From Amphiura filiformis (lineage: Eukaryota > Echinodermata > Ophiuroidea > Amphilepidida > Amphiuridae): a stretch of 64,000 nucleotides of DNA. Each line of letters opens with the position of its first letter. Position 1 is the stretch's first letter. The notes under the pieces were generated by a model. The model had not been told where the DNA came from, made no database searches, and saw only the letters and a program-made list of their open reading frames with translations. The translations under genes and the position numbers were made by a program. The stretch spans positions 33,078,353-33,142,352 of the forward strand of contig NC_092639.1 in assembly GCF_039555335.1 (NCBI RefSeq), given 5' to 3'. Below, in pieces: positions 49,261 through 60,879 of this stretch.

Positions 49261-49474
49261 TATTTAGTCCGTTGTCTGAGGCCGATCCCGTGTGCGTGAG
49301 AGGTCCCCTAAGTTACTCTTGAGTCTTGACAGTTGTGTAGTAGACCATGAGACTTGATAAAATAGTGAGGGTAGACTTTGTGTAACCTGGCAATAACTTA
49401 CGGCTTGAAAATGTGCACTACTGAATGCAAACTGAGTCTGTTTTCAACTATTTATTAATGGCTTAGGTACAACA

Positions 49475-50268
49475 TGATGCAGTCATGTCTACAGTAGAAT
49501 TCACCACGAACTTTGCAGGACTTAAACCCCATTAAAAGCTATTAAACCAAGATAACACTCATTGAAAACAGCTCAACTGATTTAATCAGATCTTCTCTGG
49601 TTGTGCACATGTGTCTGTTTTATATGTGCGGTATCGCAATGAGCTGGTATTATAGCTTCAGTTGGGTAACCGATTATAAAGGAAACGCAAGGAAACAATG
49701 GTATGTGGACCTTTGTTCACGAAATGAGACAATGGTCTGCTTTTTGTTAACCAGCATTCTGGAAAATGAGCAACATAATGATTGTTGACTTAACACGGTT
49801 TGGAAATAATTTCTTCATATTTTTTGGTGTTATCTGTCGTTTACATATCCTTCCTAAAACACCAAAGTACGCATATTTCCAAACATCTAAATTAGCTAAC
49901 AATTTAGGACATGTTACAAAACTATATTTTCTAGAATTTTAGAAGAGTACTTTTAATATTGGCCGGTTATTTTTCACACATCGACGTTAACTAGGCAATG
50001 TACTATTACCTATAACATACACTAAAACACCAAAGTACGAATATTCCCAAACATCTAAATTAGCTAAAAATTTAGGACATGTTACAAAACTATATTTTCT
50101 AGAATTTTAGAAGAGTACTTTTAATATTGGCCGGGTATTTTTCACACAGCGACGTTAACTAGGCAAATCCCCATACTTCTAACGTACGCTATTTGTAGAG
50201 GTCACGCGTCAATGGTAAGAGCACTGTGTATTGTGTATAGGAAAACGGACAGTAACTGCAGTATGAGA
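49475..50268 (-). repeat. Inverted copy of 22,390-23,215
   Basis: Runs in opposite orientation to its partner 26-27 kb away and contains two inverted copies of the 150-bp unit (about 49,850-49,990 and 50,025-50,165). Confidence 0.88.
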
Positions 50269-50292
50269 AGGTAATATGACTCAATGATAATA

Positions 50293-50450
50293 AGTTCAGT
50301 TCAGTTCAGTTCAGTTTTATTTCATCAAATTCCATCCATTCAATAATTACAATATAAAAAAGCTTTTACAAACATCGTATAATATGGTGAAAATGATGAG
50401 GATGCCACTGAACGCAGAGCGTGTTGTTGTGGCACCCTTAAAGACTATAA
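50293..50450 (-). mobile_element. LINE-like 3' end with (TTCAG)n tail
   Basis: TTCAGTTCAGTTCAGTTCAG then TTTTATTTCATC, followed by GATGCCACTGAACGCAGAGC, reads as a reversed non-LTR 3' UTR with pentanucleotide tail. The sequence to about 51,000 is unassigned. Confidence 0.5.
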
Positions 50451-51099
50451 AGACTATAATGGTGGTGTATATATAGAGGGCGCTTTTCAAAATCCTATAA
50501 AATTACGTGTTAAGGCTTAAAACAAGTACACATTTTTGCAAACTGATTCTGTTTTCTATTTATGGTATATGTACAAGAAGGCACTATGACGCAATAAAAG
50601 CTATGATTATAGGAAGTATGTCGAAGGCGCTGTTAAAATGGTGGCTAAATTCCACTGAATAATGTGTTACGGATTAACACAAACACTAGTCTACTTAATG
50701 CAGACTGATTGTTTTGTGGGTGAAAATATTTGATGGCAGTATGGGTACTTTAGGGCAATATGAATTAATAAAACCATACGAAGAGGTCAAGAGAGCTGTA
50801 AGAGTGTTTAAGGTATATGCTAAATTCCACGAGTTTATGAAACAACCTTAACAAAGCTGTGGCATAGAGCAAACCATCAATAAATTTTTAAAAAAACGAA
50901 TCAATGATTATTGCCAGCTCCCGTAGGAAGGAATTTGTAGTCAAGTGGGAATTGATCTATCAAATATTACTTGCCATCAGAGATCTTCGCAGGGAAATAG
51001 CCATTGCCATCTGACCTCACAGGGAACCATGAATTGAGCAAGTCAGCAACTGTGTTGGGGAGAACAATGTTCAGCTTCTTTAGGTAAGAACACATAGTA

Positions 51100-51780
51100 A
51101 CATACATGTAAGTACATCAGTGAGAGATATCCCGATTGTAGACAAGATATCATCACATCATCGCCATCTGCTGAAGACGCTAGTCGAACTAGTGAAAACG
51201 TTCCAGGTGAGTGTAGTGTTGAAGTTAAACTCTTTAATCAACATACATGTAGTAAGTGCAGCTTATGAGAAGCTCCAGCAAGATCGTTTTGTGAGTGAAA
51301 TTCTATGAAACAATCCATAGAACTTTCTTGAGCATACACAGATCAGAGAAAGAAGGAATAGCCACAAGAAAGTTACACAAACAGAAAGAGCGTGACCATT
51401 AACGCGCGGTAGAAGTTGCCAGAGCTAGAGGATCATCGGTGGAAGAATTACACCAGTTCATGTCTCTTTGACAACGCAGAAGCACTGTTACATTATGATT
51501 ACCAATAGAAATGGCATGGGTCTGGCCTTAAACAAGAACAATCAGGAGTTTCAAATTAATGATGCTGCACCAACATGCCATCAGTGTAGCCAACGCCACT
51601 TGTCCAACATTACAGATACTTGCAAGTCACATGTCAGGAGATGGAATGACATCATGCCAATGTGCCTTTGATGGCTACTGCGCAAAACTTTCCCTGCTCA
51701 ATGTTGATCTCTAAGAAGCCGACGCCCACATTGTACCCCATACAATGCATGTAGGAACATACAGGATAACAGGATCAGAG
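51100..51780 (+). pseudogene. Degenerate coding remnant, possibly of a CDCA7-type zinc-finger (R1 domain) gene
   Basis: Protein-like stretches occur in several frames, broken by stops and frameshifts. They include a Lys/Arg-rich piece (51,340-51,400) and a segment reading APTCHQCSQR then DTCKSH (about 51,570-51,630). The CHQC-x-Q motif followed by a cysteine is characteristic of the 4CXXC R1 zinc finger of CDCA7/CDCA7L, DNA-binding partners of the HELLS chromatin remodeler. Downstream, in other frames, CAFDGYC and PHCTPYNAC loosely resemble later cysteine clusters of that domain. No introns are evident between the pieces, which would fit a processed pseudogene. The match rests on a few residues and could be coincidental. 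Nothing here could encode an intact protein. Confidence 0.25.
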
Positions 51781-51998
51781 TGCTGTCCAAAGATACGGAT
51801 CCATTTACACCTATGATAGAGCTTCATTTTTAAGGACTATAAATCGAGCTATGGGAGAAAAGTGGGGTAGGCGATTCAACCCACTACATTCGCATACACA
51901 CTTTGTTGTCTAGTGTTGGAGCAATCCTTTGTAGAATATTCCGACCCATTCCATGTCAACTCCAGGGATGTGCACCGCAGCACCTCTTCATTTTTTTT

Positions 51999-53291
51999 CT
52001 TTTTCTGTGTGGTGGTAGATATTGATGAGAAAGTAAAATCCTGAAAATTTAAGCTTCATACTCTATTTCGTTTTCCTGTGGCATCAATTTGAAATTTAGG
52101 GGGTTCAGCGTAAAAAATGTGTTGCAACGCGAAAGACGACGTTTGGAGGTCCATAAATGTATAAAGGGAACCCTTTACAACTTTGAAAAGTATGTATCTT
52201 GAGGTACTTTTTGGTGTAGAATTCAAATCTGGTATCAGAAAACCTGTTACTCCTTTACTTTAAAAGATATAGGGCCCTCAAAATGCAACTTCGTCCAACC
52301 AAGACCAAATTCGGGGGGTCAGAACTCCAAAAGTAAAAATAATTTTATTGTCCATTTTTTTGCCAGTCAGAGCCCTTTGGTAGGAGATTACTCTTATCCA
52401 ATATTGAACATAATTATTAGAATACATTTAGCTGAGATATTACCCATGCAAAACCATTATTTTTACATTTTGACCCCCCCTGAAAACCAATGTCAGGCAT
52501 TTTGCCCCACCACCAACTTCAGGTATGTTGAAGATATGTTCTTGGACAACATTTCTGAGAGATATCGGCTTGGGGTCTTGATGGCTTCAACACATCAGCT
52601 AGGTTTGCCTACTCCATAGAGTTGTACACATTTTTGATTTTGCATGTATCATGATTTAATGTACAACTCTATGGAGAAGGCAAACCTAACTAATGTGTTG
52701 AAGCCATCAAGATCCCAAGCCAATATCTCTCAGAAATGTTGTCCAAGGACATATTTTCAATATACCTGAAGTTGATGGTGGGTCAAAATGTCTGACATTG
52801 GTTTTCAGGGGGGTCAAAATGTACAAAAAATGTACAATTGGGATTTTGCATGGGTAATATCTCAGCTAAAAGTATTCTAATAGGCTCAATCTTGGATAAG
52901 AGTAATGTCCTACCAAATGGCTCTGACTGGCAAAAAAATGGACAAAAAATTATTTTTACTTTTGGAGTTCTGACCCCAAAGTTGGTCCTGGATGGACGAA
53001 GTTGCATTTTGAGGGCCCTATATCGTTTAAAGTAAAGGAGTTACAAGTTTTCTGATGCCAGATTTGAATTCTACACAAAAAAGTACCCCAGGATACATAC
53101 TTTGCAAAGTTGTAAAGGGTTCCCTTTATACATTTATGGACCTCCAAACGTCGTATTTCACGTTGCGACACATATTTTACGCTGACCCCCCTAAATTTCT
53201 AATTGATGCCACGGGAAAACTTAATGGAGTATGAAGCTCAAATTTTCAGGATTTTACTTTCTCGTCAATATCTACCACCACACAGAAAAAG
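51999..53291. mobile_element. Long inverted repeat, 629/631-bp arms with 33-nt loop
   Basis: Left arm 51,999-52,627 and right arm 52,661-53,291 are near-complete reverse complements: ends CTTTTTCTGTGTGGTGGTAG and CTACCACCACACAGAAAAAG, loop base CTCCATAGAGTTGTAC and GTACAACTCTATGGAG. Differences are scattered substitutions and small indels. No gene; frames inside are mirror shadows. Origin could be a foldback transposon or an inverted duplication. Confidence 0.95.
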
Positions 53292-53723
53292 AACAAAATT
53301 GGGGTCTTGATGCCAATGGGGTTTCGAAGTGGTAGAAATGACTACATAATCTCAGCCCCTAAAAATAGTACTTTATTAAATGAACTAATATAAAAAAGTA
53401 CATGTATATTAAGAAATCAGATTGACTGAATTCGTTACATAATAACAAAAGTTCAAGTAGAAAATATGTTGTTGACAAGAACAGTAATGACCTTGACAGA
53501 TCTTAGATTTTTCATGACATTTAACTTCCCGAATCTCGGGGCACTTTAAATTTCAAAATAAAGCACCTATATTAATTATAGGCATACGCCAAATTGAATC
53601 AAAATCACTTACTGATTTTCAATATAATCAATCGTACGTAGATTAAATTTTAATTGATTCAACAATCGTTTCTGTTGAAGTTAGTGTTGGCGTAAAGTCT
53701 CACACTCTCAGAAAAAAAATATA

Positions 53724-54829
53724 CAATGTAACAATAAAATTTGTACAATTTTGAAAATAGAATGACACAAGTAGTATACCGCTTATTTTTTGGTTTGATA
53801 GTTATATGTCTATCAAGATCATTTCTTTAGCCACCAGATAAGCTTTGGTCCAATAAAATCGACGGTATACAAATGAAGATATGGCCAATTATGTAACCTA
53901 GTCTTAAAACCGCTTGGGCCACTTTTGTCTAAGTGTTACAAAAGTGACTGAATAGAGTTGAACTATTATAGACCAGCCAGTTGGACGGTGCTCTTATGAT
54001 AGGTAGTTTTAAACAATGGGGTTTCGAAGTGGTAGAAATGACTACATAATAGAATATCTCCTTGAGTTTTTGAAAGTCACAACTAAGCACTGACATAACA
54101 ACCTCATTTACTAGAAATCGTGGCTGCAGCTCAACAACGTCAACCCCAATTCACGTTGGAAGAGCGTATTTTTATGGTTGTGACATTCGGTAGCACATGG
54201 AGTCAAGCAGAAACCATCAGATTGTTTATAGCTCATTTTCCAAACTCACGTCTTCCATCAAGGCATACAATTACATATAACTATGAGAAGTGTGTAGAAT
54301 TTGTTAACAGAAATGCTGGCAATAGTGATCGCCCCAGAACAGCTAGAAGCCCAGCTGAGCTTAATTTCAAAATCTAATTGTTTTGTACTTATGGATACAA
54401 AAACTGTTCTCAGTTTTATCAATGATATCTCAGGGATATGAGAAATTACTTTATTTATAAGATAATTTGAAAGAAATTTCATGACTTCATTGATAGATTT
54501 TAAAGAAATATCATATTATTATTAAGTTCATGTTAATTACATGAAGAAACACCACTTACAATTCTTTTGTGTCAGTTCTTTGATGTTTAATGCACAACGC
54601 GGTTCAAACTGATATGCGCAAACATGGCAAAAGTGGCCCAACACGTTTTCTGGACGTTTTAATTAATCGGACATAACTTTTGAACCCAAGCTAGTAAAGA
54701 AACCAACTAAACATCTTCTTTTAGCCAAGATATTACTAATTGTATTGCATATAACATTTGTGCCATAACTCTTTTGGGTTTTTTCCTGAGAAGTCAAAAT
54801 GCAATTGTATAAATTTTATTGTTACACCC
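53724..54829 (+). mobile_element. Tc1/mariner-type element with DUF4817 transposase fragment
   Basis: TIRs of about 28 bp (TGTAACAATAAAATTTGTAC at left, its counterpart TATAAATTTTATTGTTACA at right), TA-flanked. The element is colinear at both ends with the short element at 8,205-8,666. Confidence 0.8.
54120..54377 (+). pseudogene. Truncated Tc1/mariner transposase, N-terminal DUF4817 HTH domain
   Basis: An 85-residue frame (first codon GTG; the true start is uncertain) reads FTLEERIFMVVTFG, then AETIRLFIAHFPN and LPSRHTI, then NSDRPRTARSPAE. This order is the DUF4817 helix-turn-helix with its GRPR-type linker, found at the N-terminus of many insect and marine-invertebrate mariner-like transposases. 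The frame stops shortly after the linker. About 450 bp remain before the right TIR, too little for a complete DDE/D catalytic domain. It is therefore an inactive fragment, internally deleted. Confidence 0.8.
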
Positions 54830-54920
54830 TATGTCCTCTATATGCCCGTACCTAGTATTTAAGAACGTAATCTTCAGTTTAAAGGTTCCTTTTTTTTTTC
54901 TTATGGGTTCCATAATGATA

Positions 54921-56526
54921 CGAGGGTTGGTCAATAATATCCCGCAACCATTATTTATCTCCGCTCATGCATGACTTAGATGACTGTTACTTACGATCAA
55001 TAAAGTTTGTACCTTTGTCTTTCAAAACGCACAACAATTAGTATCAGAGTACCTTTAATTACGTAATCTCATTTGCATAAAGTCATTGCTGTATGTACAC
55101 TGACAATTGTCAACATTGGCGGGAAATTTGAATTGACTTTGAGGAACGTGTAATAAAAAGACTGAAGCAGAAGTAAGGACCAAAGCATTTTACAAGCCTT
55201 ATTTTTGGTATGAGGTAATCTGAGTATATTCAATTGATAATTGTGAAAGAAGAAATGTATCCGTCAACAGATGAGGAAAGGGACCGTCTTTGAACTTGAC
55301 CAAAAATAGGCCTATAACAACAAGCACAAATGGTGTGAAAATCGCGAGAAAGAGCCCACACGGCAGAAGAAAGAATCCAAATTATCTCCAAAATAAAACA
55401 AAACCAAATATGGTTATTGGTAAGGTATTAGAGATCATAGTCAGGACAATAGAACTTGATGCAACAAAAATTGAAATATGCGCATGCGTTGATGGTATGC
55501 ATGATTGAATGTACCAAAAATGTATGAAAAACGGAAAATTTCATCAAAAAAGCGCTAAAAATATGACTAATACAAGGTTTGCGGAACAGTAGCTGTGTGA
55601 GTGAATCGGTATACCAAGTCTTATGCTAAAATTAGACACACCTTTCGAAATTCAAACTTCTTATTCAATCCAGAGCCTCTCTATGGTGTGTTACTTTAAT
55701 TACAAAAACAAGACCTTTTGAAAACAAGGGTTCATTAAGAAAGAAATGTTTATGATTTCACCACTGGGACCTCCCTTTTAATAATCAGTAGATCCCCAAT
55801 CAAACCAGGTACCATTTGTTAAATTTTGTCATCGATCAATCTTTTTTTATTGCTTATTATGTAAAGAACAATGGGTGATAAAGCCTACTCAAAATTGGAG
55901 ATATTCAACACGATTTCATTTCTTTAATAAAAATGGTATACACCAATCCGAGAAGCGTTTACTGTATTTGGCCCTCTATTGACGGCAACACAGATGTACC
56001 AGAGCGGGAGATTTAATTCGTAATTCAATACTCATGATTGTGTATTGAATATCACTGTTGTGTACAATTCCCGGGTACAATTCTGTATAGCACACAATAA
56101 ATAATGGTTGGAACCCCCGACCTCGGGACACCGCAGTTTTACATTGGGGACACCGCAGTAATGGCGAAGTCGGATAGGTGTATATGTCTAAAAAGAGTCC
56201 ACCATCATGCCTATGTTATCGGTCTATAAAGCTGCAAAAACAGGGCCAGATTCCATACTTCTATGCTCGAGATATTTGGAATTATGTAACAATACCTCAA
56301 TTTGGCGCGAGATTTTCTTGACTACTTTTCACCATAAATCAGGCAGTGCCCATACGCTATTGTGTTTATGCTAATGTCATTACGTAATCAAGCATTCAGC
56401 ATCGCTGATACATATTCGTTTTGAAAGACAAAAGTGCAAACTTGAATTTATCGTAAGTAACAGTCATCCAAGTCATGCATGAGCGGAGATACACCTTAGT
56501 TGCGGGAACTTATTGACCAGCCCTCG
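54921..56526. mobile_element. Mariner-like element, 1,606 bp, TA-flanked
   Basis: Termini CGAGGGTTGGTCAATAA and TTATTGACCAGCCCTCG lie between TA dinucleotides (54,919-20 and 56,527-28). TIR similarity extends more than 90 bp inward (CGGAGATA, GCATGA, GACTGTTACTTACGAT). The CGAGGGnTGnTCAA end resembles known mariner termini. No transposase could be recognised in any frame; a 72-aa frame at 55,290 has no match. Confidence 0.75.
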
Positions 56527-57235
56527 TATAGAGGGCAAAGAAATGGCCTTATAGAACCTTTATGTTTTAGAGTGCAGCCATTCAAATACATGTATTGCAG
56601 CTTATTGCAAGTCAACCTGCGAGTGAGTGTTTAAATAATTTTTAAAAAAATAATCCGGATTCGCAAACAATCAATCATTGCATGATCTAAGCCCAGGACT
56701 AAGTCATATGACAAATGTCTTTAAGGCAGGATTAATTGTTAGTTAAATCTTGTACAGATTATATATCTTGCCTTCGGGTCGTTATTTAATTGTCTGACTC
56801 GGACATTAATTAAAAATAGACTTTTTCAGTCAGACGCTCTACCGGTCGGTTCTTCCTAGTTGAAGGTATATATAGCACAGCCAATTATCCTGATTGTACC
56901 AATATGTTCCTTTTTCGATCATGGGGCATGCATTCTCTTCGTGGATTACCTACCACTGCCTAATACCAATGAATACAGCATCAGGAACAACAAGGACAAA
57001 AATCATGACAAACAAGGAAATCTGTTTTAGAACCAAACTGTGTAGACTCTCATTCACCCGGGTATCTTGAAATTAAGATTTAACTGGTCAACCAGACATA
57101 CCTTAATATTTTAAATCAGACATAGTTTTTCCTTGTCGTTCGTGGTTGAGGATTTGTGATTTAATGCCAATTATTTCAGGTAGCTGAAATGCAAATACCA
57201 ATAATTGGCTAAGAAGAGGAAGAATCAATTATGCG

Positions 57236-58410
57236 CTATCGACGAATCCAACGAGCCAAGTCATGGTGAGGATTTGGTCGGCCATTTTCGGGTCCCCGCT
57301 AGCACCAACCTGGTGTTTTGAGCGCCCCATTGTGCAAATAAAAGCCGTCTAACACCTAGAGAAGATGCAAGGACGAGGAGGGTTAATAGAATAATATATA
57401 CAATAGAGATAATTCCGCAGGTAATCCCGTCGCATCTATTCATACATAGTCCTTTTGTTCGCAAGTACATCCATTTGTAGCGTTTGATATGGTGTATGAG
57501 ACCGCCATGCATGGTTAATCAATTTGCACGCTGGAATTGGAAATATTTCCAATATTTCTATAGATAATTTGTTGGAAAGTATTAAAGACCCCCCCCCCCA
57601 ATTATAGGCCTATATAAGTTTATGATTGTTAGCATTTTTTCAGAGAAGTGATGATTATTGATCATTTTTATTTAGTTTTTTCTGTATTTTCGGTGGTTTC
57701 TGAAGCCTGATATAAATCAAGATATTCTGGTACAAGCACTACAAGCAGGTTAACATCACTCATCACCTGTTTATGTCTGCAATCATAGATTGAATACAAT
57801 ACCGCTTTTTTCAAAGATACTTATCGTACAGGTGCGAGTGATCAGAATGATATGTGACCCCTCAGCACAACTGAGGCCTGAAGTCGCCAATCATCATTTT
57901 TGAGATATTCAACCAAAATATTCTGCTTGAAATTAGCTTTACAATGATGTATATCATGTCTATAATACTTGACATTTAAGTAGTGAAAAATCAATAAAAC
58001 AGTCAATAAATCCTTTGTTTCCTATTGTTTATTGTTAAGTTCGATGGAGCATATCTCAATAGTGGCACTGGCGACATCCGGGCTCAGTTGTGGAGGATGG
58101 TCACATATGGTTCAATGCATAGATACCGCGTGTAGTTAATCCGATTATTATGTCACTTCAATAGCGAATAGACCATGTAGAAGCTGTGTGTTTTGCCGAA
58201 GGGAACTGTATTATTTTGTGTTGTAAACTTTAATCATTCTTTTGTCTACCTGTGTTTTCGCGGAAGGTGTAAAACGGGTGATGGAATGCAGTTTAAAATT
58301 TCCGCCAAGGCCGAATCATTTCACATTTTGGATGCAGTGTATAGCCGACGGGGACCCAACTAAAGGCTGCTAGTCAGGTGTAGGAATGCGTGAATTTGGA
58401 TTCGTCTATA
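57236..58410. mobile_element. TIR element (GACGAATCCAACGAGCC), long copy
   Basis: Left GACGAATCCAACGAGCCAAG, right GAATGCGTGAATTTGGATTCGTC. A minus-strand frame of about 80 aa near the left end is shared with the next copy but matches nothing known. Related to 22,111-22,388. Confidence 0.7.
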
Positions 58411-58865
58411 GACGAATCCAACGAGCCAAGTCATGGTCAGGATTTGGTCGGACATCTTTGGGTAGCCGCTAGCACCAAGCTGGTGTTTTGAGCGTCCAAT
58501 TGTGCAAATAAAAGCCGCCTAACACCTAGAGAAGATGCAAGGACGAGGAGGGTTAATAGAATAATATATATAATGGAGATAATTCCGCAGGTAATCCCGT
58601 CGCATCTATTCATACATAGTCCTTTTGTTCGCAAGTCAATGCATAGATACCGCGTGTAGTTAATCCGATGTAGAAGCTTGTAAACTTTAATCATTCTTTT
58701 GTCTACCTGTGTTTTCGCGGAAGATGTAAAACGGGTGATGGAATGCAGTTTAAAATTTCCGCCAAGGCCGAATCATTTCACATTTTGAGTGCATTGTAGC
58801 CGACGGCTACCCAACTAAAGGCTTCTAGTCAGGTGTAGGAATGCGTGGATTTGGATTCCTCTATA
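58407..58865. mobile_element. TIR element, internally deleted copy in tandem
   Basis: Begins where the previous element ends (TTCGTCTATAGACGAATCC junction), repeats its left about 230 bp and right about 190 bp, and lacks the middle about 720 bp. Confidence 0.75.
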
Positions 58866-59516
58866 TGAAAAGGCTATTTATTATTTGATCGGTCTTTAAA
58901 CTAACACAAAGGAGCCATTTATGATTGTGACCATTCATGCTTAAACTTAAGTAATCCCAATTACCATTAATCCCATATAACAATAGAACATTTTCACAAC
59001 TCCATGTAACCCTCTTTAATAGCCACTCATCTTGTAATCCTTTATGAGGAAATTTCAGGAATTATCAGTAGTCTTGAATGTGTGTTCAGCATTAATGTTT
59101 AAATACTGAAGCAGGAACCATCCGGAATAACAATGAACATAGGGGAACTACCATGTCGGGCTATCATGACCAAATTGGTACAATAAGGAATCTGGCTGTG
59201 CTAGTGGGCTCCGGTTTTGGTGCTTTTTGTGTGTTTTGTGAAAATTGGCATAGGGCCTACTGATGGGTGGCAAAACAGCAAAAAGTAGGTATAGAGAAAT
59301 TGTGGCAAAACAGCCAAAAGTACTACTAGGTATAGAAAAAAAAAAAGTCAGCGTCCGAAAGTCTGTGTGGCACATCCCCGTACAACTCCCCCCCCGCCCA
59401 GTAATCTGCGATAAAAACCTATTATCGATATTTCAAATGTAGGTCTAAAATATTAAACAAACTTTTTTCACCAGGTTCGCCGTCGCAAATAATAAAGGAG
59501 ACAAGTAGAAAAAGTG

Positions 59517-59573
59517 ATCCCGCCTGGGAATCGAACCCAGTACCTCAGATTTACGAGACCTGTGTGGTTAAGA
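59517..59573 (-). mobile_element. tRNA-Thr-like SINE remnant
   Basis: Minus strand: AGGTCTCGTAAATCTGAGGTA then CTGGGTTCGATTCCCAGGCGGGATC matches the anticodon (CGT) and T arms of tRNA-Thr. The D arm is degenerate, so it is not a functional tRNA. Confidence 0.55.
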
Positions 59574-59689
59574 ATATGAATTATAGGCCTACTAGGCATA
59601 ATACGAATATGATAGTCCGGTTGCAACTTGCTGATTATTATTCTACTAGGCGGTTACCCATATTTGGCGGTTCTTGGCTGGGCGCGATT

Positions 59690-60088
59690 AAAAAAAAAAA
59701 AAAAAAAAAAAAGCGCAGTGATTTATAGTGCGCTACGCACAGGCACAACGCCTAGACGTTGATCCACAAGCCTCAGCACACTTTACAGGTTGTCGCTGAC
59801 CACTACGGCCCCGCATCATTCCACAAACCATTAAACAACAAATCAGGGACTTTGCTGCTTCAAGAGCGCACACCCTAGACATTCCACAAATAACCATCGC
59901 AACCAGGATCAGCTCCCCGAGTTTCGTACGGGTTACAACGAGACAAATTAGCAGTGAGTTCCTTGTCCAGGGAATTTCAAGCCAACTCAATTTTTCCACG
60001 TGAGCGTATAGGCACCGCTAGGGTTCGAACCTGCTACCTCTCGTACCACAGTCGAACGCCTTATCGATTGAGCTAACTTGACTGCTAT
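59690..60088 (-). mobile_element. Full-length tRNA-derived SINE with homopolymer end
   Basis: Minus-strand head 60,010-60,080 (TTAGCTCAATCGATAAGGC, loop CTGTGGT, AGGTTCGAACCCT). The body has TCCCTGGACAAGGAACTCAC and, near its end, CAACGTCTAGGCGTTGTGCC and GCGCACTATAAATCACTGCGC, then a 23-nt T run (A run at 59,690-59,712 on the plus strand). The 88-aa antisense frame inside is not a gene. Confidence 0.75.
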
Positions 60089-60104
60089 AACCTGGCTGAT
60101 GGTG

Positions 60105-60590
60105 GCTGCACCAACAAGTTTCATGCCCATCTGACAGTTTATACTAATTTGACATCAGATGACCCCTGGTGACCCCAAAATGACCTTCCAAAATTTGGCT
60201 CTAAATGGTGACTGTGCCTACCAAGTTTCATGCCCATACGACAGTTTTTAGTAATTTGACCTCAGATGACCTCGGATGACCCCGAAATGGCCTTCAGAAT
60301 ATTCACAAATATATTCAAAAATTTGACTCTAAATGTTGAATGTAGGCCTACCCCCTAAGTTTCATGCCCATACAACAGTTTTTAGTCATTTGATCTCAGA
60401 TGACCTCTGGGTGACCTCGGATGACCCCAAAATGACCTTCCAAAATTTGGCTCTAAATGTTGACTACTTCCCACCAAGTTTCATGCCCATACGACAGTTT
60501 GTGCTCATTTGACCTCAGATGACCCCTGGGTGACCTTGGATGACCCCAAAATGACCTTCCAAAAATTTGGTCCTGAATGTTGACTGTACC
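60105..60590 (+). repeat. Tandem array, about four imperfect units of 110-130 bp
   Basis: Each unit has AAGTTTCATGCCCATACGACAG, TTTGACCTCAGATGACC, GACCCCAAAATGACCTTCCAA and TTGGCTCTAAATGTTGACT with small duplications of GATGACCC/GGTGACC. Confidence 0.88.
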
Positions 60591-60592
60591 TC

Positions 60593-60750
60593 AGTGGCGT
60601 AACTAGGGTTGGTAGCGCCCGGGGCAAGAAACAAAATTGGCGCCCCTACCCCCCCCCCCCCCCAATTGTGACTTTCATCGCTTGGAAGGGTACCGGTACA
60701 GAATCGATGCTGAATTGGTCAATTTGGTGCCCCCTGCCTCCCCGATCAAA
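60593..60750 (+). mobile_element. Partial MITE of the 20,239-20,451 family
   Basis: CAGTGGCGTAACTAGGGTTG, GCCCGGGGCAAGAAAC and ATCGATGCTGAATTGGTCAA are shared. The right terminus is lost. Confidence 0.75.
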
Positions 60751-60879
60751 ATATCTAAGAGCCGTTTTTTTTATTATTATTATTTTGACCAACTTCATCC
60801 AAAATATTTGAAATTTAGGCGAAAATCGGGCTTTTTTATGATTTTTGTTGAAAATTAAGCATTTTTGACCATTGGTGCA

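Noticed and set aside
59733-59999. 88-aa minus-strand ORF rich in Cys and Met
   Set aside because: It lies entirely within a SINE body.
59517-60080. Functional tRNA genes (Thr, His)
   Set aside because: D arms or acceptor stems are mismatched and each head continues into a SINE body. The heads at 11.8 and 12.1 kb were rejected for the same reasons.
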